Source: Tetracladium setigerum
Lineage: Eukaryota > Ascomycota > Leotiomycetes > Helotiales
Reading direction: 5' to 3'
Length of the DNA: 64,000 nucleotides
NCBI GenBank assembly: GCA_031472005.1
Contig: PZJY01000004.1
Span: 3,352,397-3,416,396, forward strand
A program made the position numbers and the translations under genes. The notes below the pieces were generated by a model. It saw only the letters and a list, made by a program, of their open reading frames with translations. It made no database searches and was not told where the DNA came from. Every line of letters starts with the position of its first letter. Position 1 is the first letter of the stretch. Below are positions 22,330-33,465 of the stretch, one piece after another.

Positions 22330-24045
22330 GATCCACCAACTTTCAGGTGTCTACGGAGCCCCATCTGTAAACACATGCAGAATTTGAAGGATCATCATGT
22401 TTTATCGCTTTGCGGCATGATTTTAGTTGTCTGAAAGTCTGTAGATGAAAGAACGTGCGACCTATAACAGGAAGGGGGGAAGGGAATGTAAGAAATAATG
22501 TAGAGTTCTGGTGGGACGTATAGTCACCAACGAGGCATTGTCGAATGGAGATTTTGAAAGTCGAGACTGCTCGATGTTGAAAGAGAGCTATAGGATCTGG
22601 ACCAATGCCCAAACAACTATGTATTCTATTCAAATTATGCTAGCCAGTTCTTCCAGGCCAAGTATACCATCCCGAAACATTCGAATCATAACCCGTCTCA
22701 AGTCTCCACAACACACCCACGTCCAGTAAAGTCACAAAAACTCTATCAGAACCTCCTAACCGGAATAGAGCGCCAAATATGGTCAGCGATAACCACAATG
22801 AATCAATCAATCATGAACTGATAGCATTCGAAAGGCTCTAACACGTCTTTTTCTTCCAACAACGCGGAATTTCCCTAGTCTGGGCCATTTTAGTACTTCA
22901 TTTCTTGCGGCTTCGCAATGCATGTTGATGCCAAGCGTCAAATTGGCTTTCTCTCCCATTTGGAAGCGATAATAGGTATTTTCAGCTCGCATAAGCACAA
23001 TTATCTAATAATTAGTTGTTTACTGTGCAATAATGCAATCATCTCCTACAAGACTGAAACATGGAAATATCAAGCGTCAATCATCTTGTGCCACGTTAGG
23101 ATATCCAGTAATCCAAATGCCCCTTCCACGCACGTCATGCAGATTTCTTAACTTCATGTTTTCTGTTATATACCGAAATTGAGATTGTCCAACTACCCCC
23201 AATTGCGAATGCGACACCTGTACACTACTTCGTCTTCTCTTTCCACATCGTCAAATAAATGTGCAACTGGGGATATTTCTAAGAGGGAAGGATGGATCGT
23301 TAGTGAGATTATAATGATAATGATTAAGAGCAAGAGGAGCTCAATCTCGTGTCAATCAGATGCAAAGCGCAGATGAGGATGAGAAGGGGAGGGAAGCGTA
23401 GGAAAGGGCGGGAAGGAAAGTAAGATGTGAGAGAGGGATGTAGGCTTGTCAGATATATACAGTGTAGGTATAGGTGCAGAAAGAGAAACAGTGTATATAC
23501 ACACACAAATGCTCTTGCCCACCTGAAGCAGCAAACAAATCACAAACAGTAAATGAATCAGTGACCATAATGTATTTCTCGACAGTGCAAATCTTAAGGC
23601 CTCTTTTCCTTCTATTCACGTATAAATAAGTGAGAGGGTCTTTTTGTTGAGTTGATGAACCAGTTGGAGGCGGGAATGGGGAGGGGGGTGTTCTGATTCG
23701 TATGGTTTAAGTAGGTACGTAGTCGGGTATCTCTTCACTGCGAAGGATCTATATGACTTATTTTATGGTAGGTGGTTAGGTGTTGGAGATGCGAACACTT
23801 ACCATGCTGATATTTTTTCGGTAAGGTTTGGGTGGATTTGAGGTTTGGAGAGGGGGTGTGTGATATACATGCGCAAGATAGCTTTGATGCGTGATTATTG
23901 CGTTGATAATGGGATGGCTAGCTAGAGTATAAATAAGCACAAGGTTACGTTTCACGGTTATGAAATAAGATGAAATAGGTTGTGATATATTAATTAACTA
24001 CCAGCTAAGGGCAAGCGCATAAAAGCGGTGCTGACGACATCATAT
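22330..24045. other. Intergenic, convergent 3' flanks with a polypurine tract
   Basis: No gene recognised. It separates the converging ends of the regulator and transporter genes. A GA-rich polypurine tract lies at about 23368-23440, followed by a short (TA/CA) dinucleotide patch near 23490-23505. Small ORFs here are low-complexity translations of these tracts. Confidence 0.6.
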
Positions 24046-25892
24046 TCAAGACTTCTGATGTGCCACCGTCTCAGCGTCTCGTACTTCAAGCGCCACCCTC
24101 TTGAAATTTCGCGTCTTAGTACCATTCTGAAACATGTAATCGATCTGACCATATGTGATGTCCTTTGTCTCTGGGATTTGGAACCACGACAGAACAAATC
24201 CGATGGTGCAGAAACCGCAGAAGACGAAGCCGATTTTACCGCCAAGATTACCCTGATCGGCGTTGAACATGTATGGTACCACAAACGAGAAGAGCCAGGT
24301 CATGAAAGCATTGACTCCAAAGCCGAATCCGAGAGTCTTTGCACGGAGACGGACCGAGGGGATCTCGGCTGTAACGATGGGGTATGCAGTTCCTACACCG
24401 AGGTTGCCGCAGATAGCGGCGAGGAGGAGGGCTACGCCAATGAATCTGTGAGAGCGACGTTAGTCATCACAATAGCATTTTTGTTGCAGTGACATGCAAC
24501 TTACCTCAATGCAGTGGTGTTCGTGGAAAAGCAACCAGCGACGCCCATACTGAGGAAAATAGCACCGGCAGCTACAAAGCTTGCTAGGATGGAGGTGCGG
24601 CGGCCGACCTTGGTCATGACCGCCCAGGAGATCAAGGTGGCAACCATGGAAGCGCCTACACCAATTTGATTGATGATCAGAGACTGCGATGGACTCATGC
24701 CAGCGATGATCAGGAAGTAGGTGGAGTTGGAAATCAGAGATACACCAATGAACTGTTGTAGGCTGTGAAGGAGAGCGACAATTCTCGTCCGTCGGAAATC
24801 ACTGCCTCTGAAGAGGTCGGAATAAGATGCCGCTTGACAGGTATGTGCCTCCAGGTTCTCTTGTTCGATCGTGGCCTGGATGAGCTGAAGGTGCTCATTT
24901 ATGCTGGAGCTGGATCCATGAAGTCGCTTGAGTGATTTCTCCATATCTGCAATCCGCTCTTTTGTTGCGAGATAGACTGGGCTTTCCGGAACGATAGTAC
25001 CTGCTATCAAAGCATACCCAGCAAAGGCCCATTGACACGCGAATGGGACCTTGAAGGCAGCTGACGAAAAAATCATGACACGGGAAAAGACAATTGAAAT
25101 GGCGATCATCTGTCCTACAGTCTAAAATTCAGTTAGATAGATTTTTCGGTAAGCATCCTTGAGTACGTACTATCATGAAGGCATATAGACCGAGAAGGAA
25201 CGTTCGTAGTTTGGGTGGCGAGATTTCCGAAACATACGTCTGACAGGTCGACATCGAGATACCCATGCTTACACCCAACAAAATCTTGCCGACAAGAAGG
25301 ACACCACGCCTCGTCTGAAGTGCAGAAAGATCTCCAGAGATGTATATAATCGCAGTGCCTGTTCTCGTTAGATATAGTAAGACTGGTTGGGTGACATGGT
25401 ACCTACCGGCCGCCGCAATCAGCCCTCCGACGATGAACATGACGCGTCTACCAAGTCGATCTTGGAGATAACCATTGCTTGCGGCACCAATCATGATGCC
25501 AATGGCGTTAAATGCCTGCCACAATCCAAGCCATAGCGATGGTAAGATCAGATTTTCGCCAAAGGGAGAGCCATAAAACATCCTGTAATGTAAAACCAGT
25601 TAGTACAAGTAGAACGACCAAGTGACCCCGAAACATATGATGGTTCGTTAAGGGGTACTCACGAAAACGCAGGCAAGGCGGTGATGGCTCCCTGAACCAA
25701 GATATCGAAGCCGAACAGTAGAGAACCACAGTTGGCCAGGAAGGCATATCCAATAATCCGTGGATTCTCCTTAATGGTTTGCCACAACGTTTTCTCCGTT
25801 TCGCTGGGTAAGGCGAGTGTCTGGAGGACCTCGACATGAAGGGCATTGGCTTTAGGTGCATCGTCCACGATGCTTGCTGGGGCAGAAGACAT
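24046..25892 (-). CDS. MFS sugar transporter (alpha-glucoside/hexose-permease type)
   Basis: A 12-helix sugar porter spread over about five exons. Family signatures: GYAFLANCGSLLFGFDI (helix 1), DRLGRRVMFIVGG (loop 2/3), QTYVSEISPPKLR (after helix 4), VPESPVYLATKERI (loop 6/7), QQFIGVSLISNSTYF (helix 7), VGRRTSILASF (loop 8/9) and VTAEIPSVRLRAKTLGFG, ending in the PETKDITYGQIDYMF signature close to the C-terminus. Introns follow residue 78 (donor GTGAGT), the GGLIAAA block (GTAGGT) and FMI (GTACGT), and precede the last exon (24304-24503). All keep phase. The protein sits at the plasma membrane and imports sugar with protons. Its place next to cytosolic GH78 and GH5 enzymes suggests import of an intact rhamnosyl-disaccharide or glycoside; that substrate is inference. 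Confidence 0.9.
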
Positions 25893-26460
25893 GTTGGACA
25901 GAGAGGCAAAGGAAGGGTAGAGGTATGAGGTTTGTTGTTTTTGCTACTGTTGGAAATGTAAATTCGACATGCGCAGTCCGGGATACTTATGTTGCTTCGC
26001 TTGGAAAAATCTGGGGCCCCGCATAAATCTCCTAAGTCCTGACCCAAAGGGTTAGAGATCTGGATTATCCAGCCATTAGTTCCCAGGACTTATAAACGTT
26101 GGCCGCTACAGGCGACACAGTACTTCTCCACGTCGGCAAGTGGGGGAGGGGGCTGTACCCGAACACTGGTAACATTAATCTCCGCTCGCCACGGCGGAGT
26201 TTTAAATATCGGAGAGGATATTTTAGGCGGACAATTTGATATTTTAGTAAGCAGCAGAGTCACCTGGCCACAGCTCACTTCATCGGCTTCAGTCAGTGTG
26301 GGCTGCGGTGTGTAATGTAACCCTAACCCCTAAAAAAAATACTGTATTAATTTTTAATTTTAAGGTAATATAATAAAAGATGAAATAATATATAAGGTTT
26401 TTATTCTTTTATTCTTATATTACTTTTTATTTCCTTATCTTACTTCGAAGTGCTAACTGA
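25893..26460. promoter_or_regulatory. Promoter of the MFS transporter with CGGCGGAG, then a telomere-like sequence and AT-rich spacer
   Basis: CGGCGGAG lies at 26192-26199, about 300 bp upstream of the transporter ATG, followed by further CGG triplets at 26210 and 26228. The element CGGCGGAG followed by TAGGCGG resembles the arrangement in the GH78/GH5 promoter. To the right are a short interstitial telomere-like sequence (26318-26333) and an AT-rich spacer to about 26440. Confidence 0.5.
26318..26333 (-). repeat. Interstitial telomere-like repeat (about 2.5 units of CCCTAA)
   Basis: The top strand reads TAACCCTAACCCCTAA, the complement orientation of the TTAGGG array at the window end. It is followed by A8 and an AT-rich stretch, and then directly by a gene that lacks its 5' part. 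It is short enough to be chance, but the context is suggestive. Confidence 0.5.
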
Positions 26461-27871
26461 CTTCACAGTCTCGGCTTCTGTCCAATTAAAGTGTGTAAAT
26501 GTACTCAAGAAGGTGCTTTGGTGATCTCGAACAATTTTGACAACGCCGCTGTCGACATTGAACCAATTGATGGATGGGAAGACCACGGTCTTTGCAAAAT
26601 GGCCTACGCTCGAGGATACTGCCCACCAGCCGCCTGCGGATCGTCTAAAAAGACTGACGAAGGGCCATCTGTACCTTGTCTCAAGAGCGGCACATTTGCT
26701 AGCCTGGAAGCCATCGCTGCTGATGCCGCCATTATACAACGAGGTTGTATTTCTATCTATATTGCCGAGGTCTTGTGAACTATGTTGAGAACAGCATTGA
26801 CCCAATACAAAGCGATTCTCGCAGACAACTACGACGCCAAATTCAATCTCTACGCCGATCAGATGCTCACTAGTGCACCCTCCCTTCTCCGAAACTTCTA
26901 CATGACGCGAGGCAAAGAATATTTCACCTGTGTGGTGACCACCTTGACGAAGTGTTGTCTCTCCTGCGTAAACCAATGGGGGAACCCTGTAGGGAGAGAG
27001 CTGCATTGTGGAGGCTGCCGAGCATGCGCTGCGAGTGACGCTCAACTGCTATGGAGGAACGAAACTCAAATATGCCCACCCGATAACGCCGACAGTATTT
27101 TGAATAAATATCAGACGGTTTACTGGACTATTCAAGATAAGAACAGATTCTTGAATGACCTGGCAAGCGAGACCGGACTGGCAGAAGCAGACATCGTATG
27201 GGCAAATGGTGCACGCCCAAAGGGGGGGTACAGCACCGGTCTGTCTTGATCCTCCTCTATGTGTCAATACCGGTCTTGACTTTGGAGTGTCGTTCTTGAA
27301 ACTAGTATACGGCAAAGCAGGCATCGCAAACCCCAAAACCATCATCAGCTCAGCTCTTGGCCAAGTCGAAAGTATGCCATTGGAAATGGGCAGAGCCATC
27401 GATGCGTTAGTAGATCAGTCATACAAAAGATTTGGCGACGATGTTGTTGATGCTGCTTCTGTTCCGATTTTTATGATTGTCCAGGCAGCCGAGTCCATGC
27501 AAAGCGTCATCGAAATTGGGGAGCAGATCGAAGCTGCGAAGAAGAAGCAGTTTATCCTGCTATGTCCAAGTGCGTTCCTGATGCTTGTCCCATTTGTCGG
27601 CTCAGCGGTAGCGAATATCCCTCGTTTCGTGCTTTTAGGACGGGATATTGCTTTTGCTGGTGGGGTAGGCCTTGAGATTTATGAAGTTGTCACCACTGAA
27701 GAAAATTCGCCGTTCATGATTTTTAACCTGATTGTTGGGCTCGGCGCTTTCGCCGATATAGTGAACATCAGAAACGCTGCTAATATCCGCCGGGGTATGG
27801 ATACAGCTACAGTCGCTAGGCTTGGTCCGATAATTGCGGCGAGATTGGGCACACCATCAACAATGCGATAA
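26461..27871 (+). pseudogene. Orphan C-terminal domain of a GH18-chitinase/GH55-type protein, catalytic part missing
   Basis: The frame opens after a TGA at 26458 without a clear ATG, directly in conserved sequence: VCKCTQEGALVISNN, VDIEPIDGWEDHGLCKMAYARGYCPPAACG. Next come TQYKAILADNYDAKFNLYADQM and a Cys-rich block, and a hydrophobic alpha-helical part (VDAASVPIFMIVQAAESM, FLMLVPFVGSAVANIPR). The last two blocks also occur in the C-terminal part of the GH55 gene at 44446-45576 (NGYDAKFKIFA, VDAASIPALLFQAG, LMLIPGVGQ). From memory this module is common downstream of fungal killer-toxin-like GH18 chitinases. A 54-nt intron (26742-26795, weak GTTGTA donor) removes an apparent stop. A G7 run at 27222-27228 must be G6 to stay in frame. 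No catalytic domain lies upstream, so this is a truncated copy. Confidence 0.7.
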
Positions 27872-28347
27872 CAGCTTGTAGAAGGTGAAATTTCGTCTTT
27901 CTCATGTGTCGATAGCCTGTTCCAGGAATGAGAGTTGGCTCATTAGAATCGTGATGAGGATATGCAGAAAATTGAGCCTTTCGGCCATTTCATTTGTCGA
28001 TATCGGAAGCATTAACCATGGTGCCATCTCTTTTCGAAAATGTGTTAGCTAGGCTGGTGACACTTTGTTCTCCCAATACTCGAGGGGTGTTTTATTTTAA
28101 TGTGTAAAATTAGCAGAACAGCTCAGGCAAATTTAACTTACCTGTGATCTTGTCTTCGATCGCTTAAGCAAGTGTTCAACCGTACTGCTTTCACCACGTA
28201 GAGATCCAAAGAGAGTTCGGTTGAGTGCTTCTTTAGCATTATTATTGAAAGGAACTAGAATGCTGTTGGCCCACCACTTTCACATCTAATCACGAGCATA
28301 GACAGTTGAATTTGTAGTGAACCTGAGTAAATATATCGGTAACTCCG
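27872..28347. other. Intergenic, nothing recognised
   Basis: Convergent 3' flanks of the orphan-domain gene and the 2EXR gene. No open frame, repeat or RNA gene seen. Confidence 0.6.
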
Positions 28348-29015
28348 TCACATTTTGGGGAATGGGCGAATTATCGTGGTTCCTATAGCATTAAAAATGT
28401 CGTCTTCGTCAATAATGTCCACACCAAATTGGAAACCGTCTTGTTCGCCCATACATGATATCTCCGGATAAACAGATCCATCCACGAGCCCCCTCAATTC
28501 ATCAAACTGGCCCTTCACTATGGATTCCGCGGAAGCTGTAGAACAGCGATTCCAATCCCGACTCACGGCCTTAAGTTCCTCCAGCGCTTTCAAGGTCCCC
28601 GCGGAATCAGATCTAAAGAAGCGGCCATGAAAGACATCACAGTCATCAACCGTGAATGCGATTTTGCAAATGTAGCCACGCTCATACGCAGAGAAAGGAA
28701 AGTGAACAAAAGATCCCAATCGGAAATCATAAGCCGGTCAAGTGCAAAGTTGATGTATGTGTATAGAGGTTCAAGGCCGTAGGTGAAGGCACGTGTGTAG
28801 ACCTGGAGTGCCCCGGCACGTGATTCAGAGCAGACTTGAGTGAGAATTGGAGGTGGTGTACGTGGCTGGAAGTAGAGAAGGTCTTTGTCGGAACCGCATT
28901 TCCAATTGGTTTTCCTGCGGATGGGGGTATTGCGAGGTTCATGAAGGATGATGGACCAGATTTGGAGCCGAATCTCTTGTGGTAAGATGGGAAAAAGGTG
29001 GAACGTTTCTATCAT
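28348..29015 (-). CDS. 2EXR (F-box-like) domain protein, one-base frameshift
   Basis: The start MIETFHLFPILPQEIRLQIWSI is the hallmark of the fungal 2EXR family (consensus F-x-x-F-x-x-L-P-x-E-I-R-x-x-I-W). A conserved ILTQVCSESRAGALQVY block follows. The frame breaks after RLMISDW and resumes one base over with FVHFPFSAYERGYICKI, ending in DDIFNAIGTTIIRPFPKM at 28348. One G is missing at 28715-28717 (CCC as written), a homopolymer site. Expected protein about 220 residues. The function of this very common fungal family is unknown. It is divergent from the CHAT gene with a 113-bp gap, so the two may share a promoter. Confidence 0.7.
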
Positions 29016-29128
29016 ATCTGAAGAATGAGGGCGGAGATGAGGGTTCTTGGATGACAGTGAAGGATGTGAAAGCTAAATAGATTGAGGAGGTTGTGGCGAA
29101 CGTGATATATTCTGCCGACAGTTAAAAA

Positions 29129-32100
29129 ATGTCGTTGTCGCCGGGCAACGAGCTTCGGCGAATAAACTAAGAGAACATTGAGTCCCTTCTGGCCAAGTTT
29201 CTCTATCAGTACACTGCAGCAAAGCCATATCTGGACACATTCTTCGGCCTCCAGAAACGTCTACAAAGATATGACGAAACAGTATCAGAAGATTTGTGTG
29301 ATCTGATCGTACATCGTAACGACCTTACCAGCATGACCCTGGGTCAGCTGGTCGACCGTCAAAAGTCGTTGGAGTGGATCGATGGCTTCTTTGAGCAATA
29401 TCCGTACTTCAAGTCGCCAGCCGAATTATATTCGCTCTATCGACTACGAGCCATGCTGTTGAGAGGCCTGGAGAGAGTGGACGAGTCAAGATTGGCAGAG
29501 GAAACAGGCAGATGAGTTGGATGCCTCTGGACCCTCGCTTGGCAAGTGGCTACATATGGGCGCCATTAACAAGAATCCCCGATTTCCAAGCATAGTAACG
29601 GACATACCTGGATACGGTTCAGAAGATGAAGATCCAGAGTATCCCTTCTGGAGTTACTGGAAGCGTGTTATGGGTGACTTCAGTAAGACAAGGGAGACAG
29701 CAGTGAAGCACATCCTTGACTGGTCTCCCGAGGATATTACCACAGGCCATCTCGGCATCGAAGACTTCAAGAAGATGGTGAATAATTCTGAACTTCAAAT
29801 TGCGAGCGTTGAAGGTCCCGAAGGAGCGGACGACATAGAAAGACTACGAGGTAGTCAAGCTGAGAAGATAGACTCGCTTATTTTCGAAACAAAAAGCACC
29901 ATCGAGGACACCGAATACAATCACATTTGCGACTGGCTGATTAAATTCCCAAGAGGGCAACGAGACAAAAGTCTCTTTGCTCTTGTCATGCTGCGCGAGA
30001 CACGCCAGTTGTACTTCTCCAACATGCACTTTTGGGAGCTACGTACTCGCGAGCTGAACGAAATACTGCAGCTTCACCCAAAGCTTCCACGGCAGGTCCG
30101 GGAGTTCTCCTCTTCCAGTAAAGGTACATGGCTCAGTGCAATAGCTCTTACTTATCTAGCACAGCTGGATCACATTTCGGACTTTGAAGATCCGAAAACT
30201 GTCGAATTTTTGTCGGCGGCCGATAGGTACAATGATTTGGCCCTTGAGGAACTTAGGTTGCGATATCAACCGATTTTGCTTGCTACTCATAAAAGGGTTG
30301 GTGGCCAGATATGTATGCTCAAGATCTTGAAGCTACAACAGTCATTAGAAAAAGCCATCTCAGACGTCAAGAAGAAACCTCTAGAGCAAACGGAAAGTGA
30401 GAGTTCCAGTGCTGCTTCCCCTTCTGAGGATCTGGTCGGCACGCTTGCCGACATCAGTGCGATTCGCAAAATCGGACTGGACAAGATCAAAGAAGCCGAG
30501 AAGATCTACACCGAGGGTGAGCTCCATGCATCCTTGAGCGAAGCTCTTGACGGAATAGATGAACATCACAACATTTCGAAATTCCACGCCAGCACCTTCA
30601 CCATCTACACAGCAATAAATTTGCTTCTAGCTGAACCTGGGGGAGCCTCTGGAGATACCAAAAAAAGCATTTGGAAATGGGTGCAGGAGTTCAAAGCACG
30701 CTCCTTAGCAAGAACAATTGGTAAACGCACCTCTGCCCCACCAGGCTTGGTGAGCCAGATTATAGCTTCCGAGGAAGCTGGGCTGGTGTATGAAGAGATG
30801 CTCAAACTGGACAAGCAGATCGAGGAGGCCAAATCGAGTGCGAGGTTCTATTTGCGACGGGAGATGGATGTTCTCCAGAACAAAATGAAGCAGATTCCTC
30901 TTCTGCGGCAGCTCCTAGATCTTCGCGAGGGGACTTCGCTCGAAATATCTGATATTGCGGCACTCAACGTCAAGATAGGATCCAGCATCGTGTTGGTCGA
31001 CTGGTTCTATCTACCGCCTTATTTGACTGGCCAAGACGGAAGGCTATTCCTCTTCACAGCAAGAGCAGGTGTTGACCACCCAACAATGGATATCTTGACG
31101 ACCACAATAGAGGAAATCCACACCTGGCAGAACATGTTCCTCACTCCTGCAACCTGGCTCAATTTCCCCGAAGAAAGACTTAAAGAGAAAGAGGCACGTA
31201 CAGCCTTTGATGACATGTTAGGTGGCTTAATTGAGCCGCTGGTAAAGCACACTCGGCCAGATGAGGTCCTCGTGCTTTGTCCATCTATTTCTCTTCATCG
31301 GCTGCCACTGCATGCATTATCCTTCAAGGCACCCGATCCCGAAGACAAGAACACCTTGTTCCTGGAAGGCTTGATCCATCGAAACCCTATCGCGTATATC
31401 CATGGCCACTCCCTCCTCCGCTCTTGCCTTACAGCCACCGAACATGCTCGTAATTCTCCCGCCGCGATGGACGTGCAATTTCTATCAGGAATTCCAGAAG
31501 CCAATGAGTTCTATTTCGACGAGAGAGTACAACAACAATTCGACTACAGAACGGGACGCAAAAGCATCAAGGCGTTAGCAGACCGGTTCAAAAAGGATCC
31601 TTTGATGGATGAGACAGCATCGAAGGAGAAGTTTGTAGGTGTGGTCGCCAAATCCAGATTACTCCATCTGCACACGCACTGCAATTGGAACTATACAGAT
31701 CCTCTTGACCACTACATCGAACTCCCTGTCGCTGAACCAGCGGCTATAATTGAGCCTGGCAAGCATACTGTGGCTACAGTCACCACCCGGGAATTTTTCA
31801 AAATTCGCGTTTTGCCTTGAACACACCTGAATGTGATTGCGTGTAAAGGAGGAGGCATCGAGGTGAAGCCTGGAGATGAAGTCATGGGACTGATTCCTGC
31901 ACTGCTATGCTCTGGAGCGAGCTCTACGGTATCAACGCTGTGGAGTATCGGGGATGGTGACGGGGCAGAGTTTTCTTCTCTATTTTTCGACTCGTTCGTT
32001 CGGCAGGGTGTGAATCAGGGAAACGATAAAGGAGGATTCGTTGATATTGCGAAGGCAGTCAGTACTGCGGTGAGAAAAATGGACAAAAGTCAGGAGAGAG

Positions 32101-32192
32101 CTCTGTACCATTGGGCAGCTTTTGTTCTGCATGGGTTCTGGCAATACCCGTTGTCCAAGGATGATGTAGAGCTTCTACAAAGGCGAGCTTGA
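29129..32192 (+). pseudogene. TPR/CHAT-domain (caspase-like) protein with two premature stops and a frameshift
   Basis: The frame from ATG 29129 hits TAA at 29168-29170 after 13 codons and then continues with coherent helical sequence (ENIESLLAKFLYQYTAAKP). It shifts frame at about 29480-29515, runs 767 codons, meets TGA at 31818-31820, and continues in the same frame to 32192. The middle is a helical repeat region; the C-terminal third is a CHAT domain. The catalytic His is in SRLLHLHTHCNWNY. The catalytic Cys is in HLNVIACKGGG, just after the TGA, and PALLCSGASSTVSTLWSIGD is the conserved end. CHAT domains are caspase-like cysteine proteases, often with TPRs in cell-death or immune-type systems. 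Both stops fit single C-to-T changes (CAA to TAA, CGA to TGA). As written, no active protease can be made without readthrough. Confidence 0.75.
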
Positions 32193-33465
32193 GCAAAGTT
32201 CAAGCATACTGTTCTCCAAACAGCTAGAACACAAGTGTGTGTGGTAAGTGAGCTGAAAGATGGGTATTAGCAGCGATGAGCTTTATCAAGAGATTTTAAC
32301 GCTACTCAGCAGCTAGGGGCTGGAATGACAAGAAGTAAGAAGTAGTGAAGTAAACTCCGAGTCGCATTTCGAATATTCCCCACAGTCCAACGGAGGTTCC
32401 CGAATAGTTTTTAGGATGAAATTTCATCCGAGTTAATCGTACGAAAAGAATTGTATTAGAATAGCAAAAATCGGCTTAAGTCTGGTTCTTCTTAAATTTG
32501 AGTGAAATCTTGGATCTAAACCAGCCATGATGACGACCGCTGTTGGATGACCCCGCACTAGCCCTGCTGGTGCTAACTTAAGAGAGTAAAATACGAAAAC
32601 AGGTGCATGAGACGCACACATACCTACCACTTAGTGTATCGACACTCGCATTCATGAAAAAGAAACCCTTGCAACCTCCTCATAAACTGCTTAACAGTCA
32701 TACTATAATCCAATGCAAACCCTCCAAGTGCGCCAAACAATCCACCATCCCCCAGATACCAAACATCTTATCCCGAGGGTCCGCACACTTCTTATGCCAC
32801 ATATTGCACGCGAGATCCAGGAGATCCGGGGCCGATTTTAGGGGTCCATCGTGGACACAGCGGTGAGGTATCTTGGCCGGAGGAAACCTTGCAAGCAGTC
32901 ACAAATCCGACAACTTGGCGAATGTATACGTCAGCCAACGATTGTGTACAATCGGAGCTACGGGAAGAGTGGGCATAAAGAGCTACTTTATATATAGCCG
33001 AAATAATATAGATTTCGTATCTGTGTAGCTTCTAGATATTTCTACAAAAATTAGAGTTTATAGCGAATTATATTTAAGTTTAAAGTACTCTATTTGTCTT
33101 ATAAGTAAAGCCATAGTAAACTGCAGAGATAAGAAACTAAAACTAATGAGGCTTATTACGAAGGACCTATACGAGACTTTACGCAACAAATAATATCCGA
33201 CGAACGGAATTAAGATATCTTATCCTTGGCTTTCCAATATCAGCATGCAAACGTTACTCTGCTCTCCAGCCTTTCACATTTCGGCCCGCTAACCTGACAT
33301 GTCAACGGCGTTGTTAGTTGTAATCTCCGGGCCATCAAAGAAGCAAGATACGAAGTATTACACTGACAACAATTCCCTTATATGTCCATGACCTTCTACT
33401 GCTACCCAGTCTCTTTTGTGCAAGCAGCATTCATCAAGTCATCTATCTTCTACCTATTTGCCGCA
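32193..33465. other. Intergenic with AT-rich island
   Basis: No gene recognised. An AT-rich island at about 32975-33240 (TATATA, AATTATATTTAAG words) has no open frame and looks like degraded repeat DNA. The last 100 bp are the promoter of the AA7 oxidase. Confidence 0.55.

Noticed and set aside
29129..29515. Short independent gene upstream of the CHAT frame
   Set aside because: Its sequence continues the helical N-terminal part of the CHAT protein, separated only by a one-base shift.
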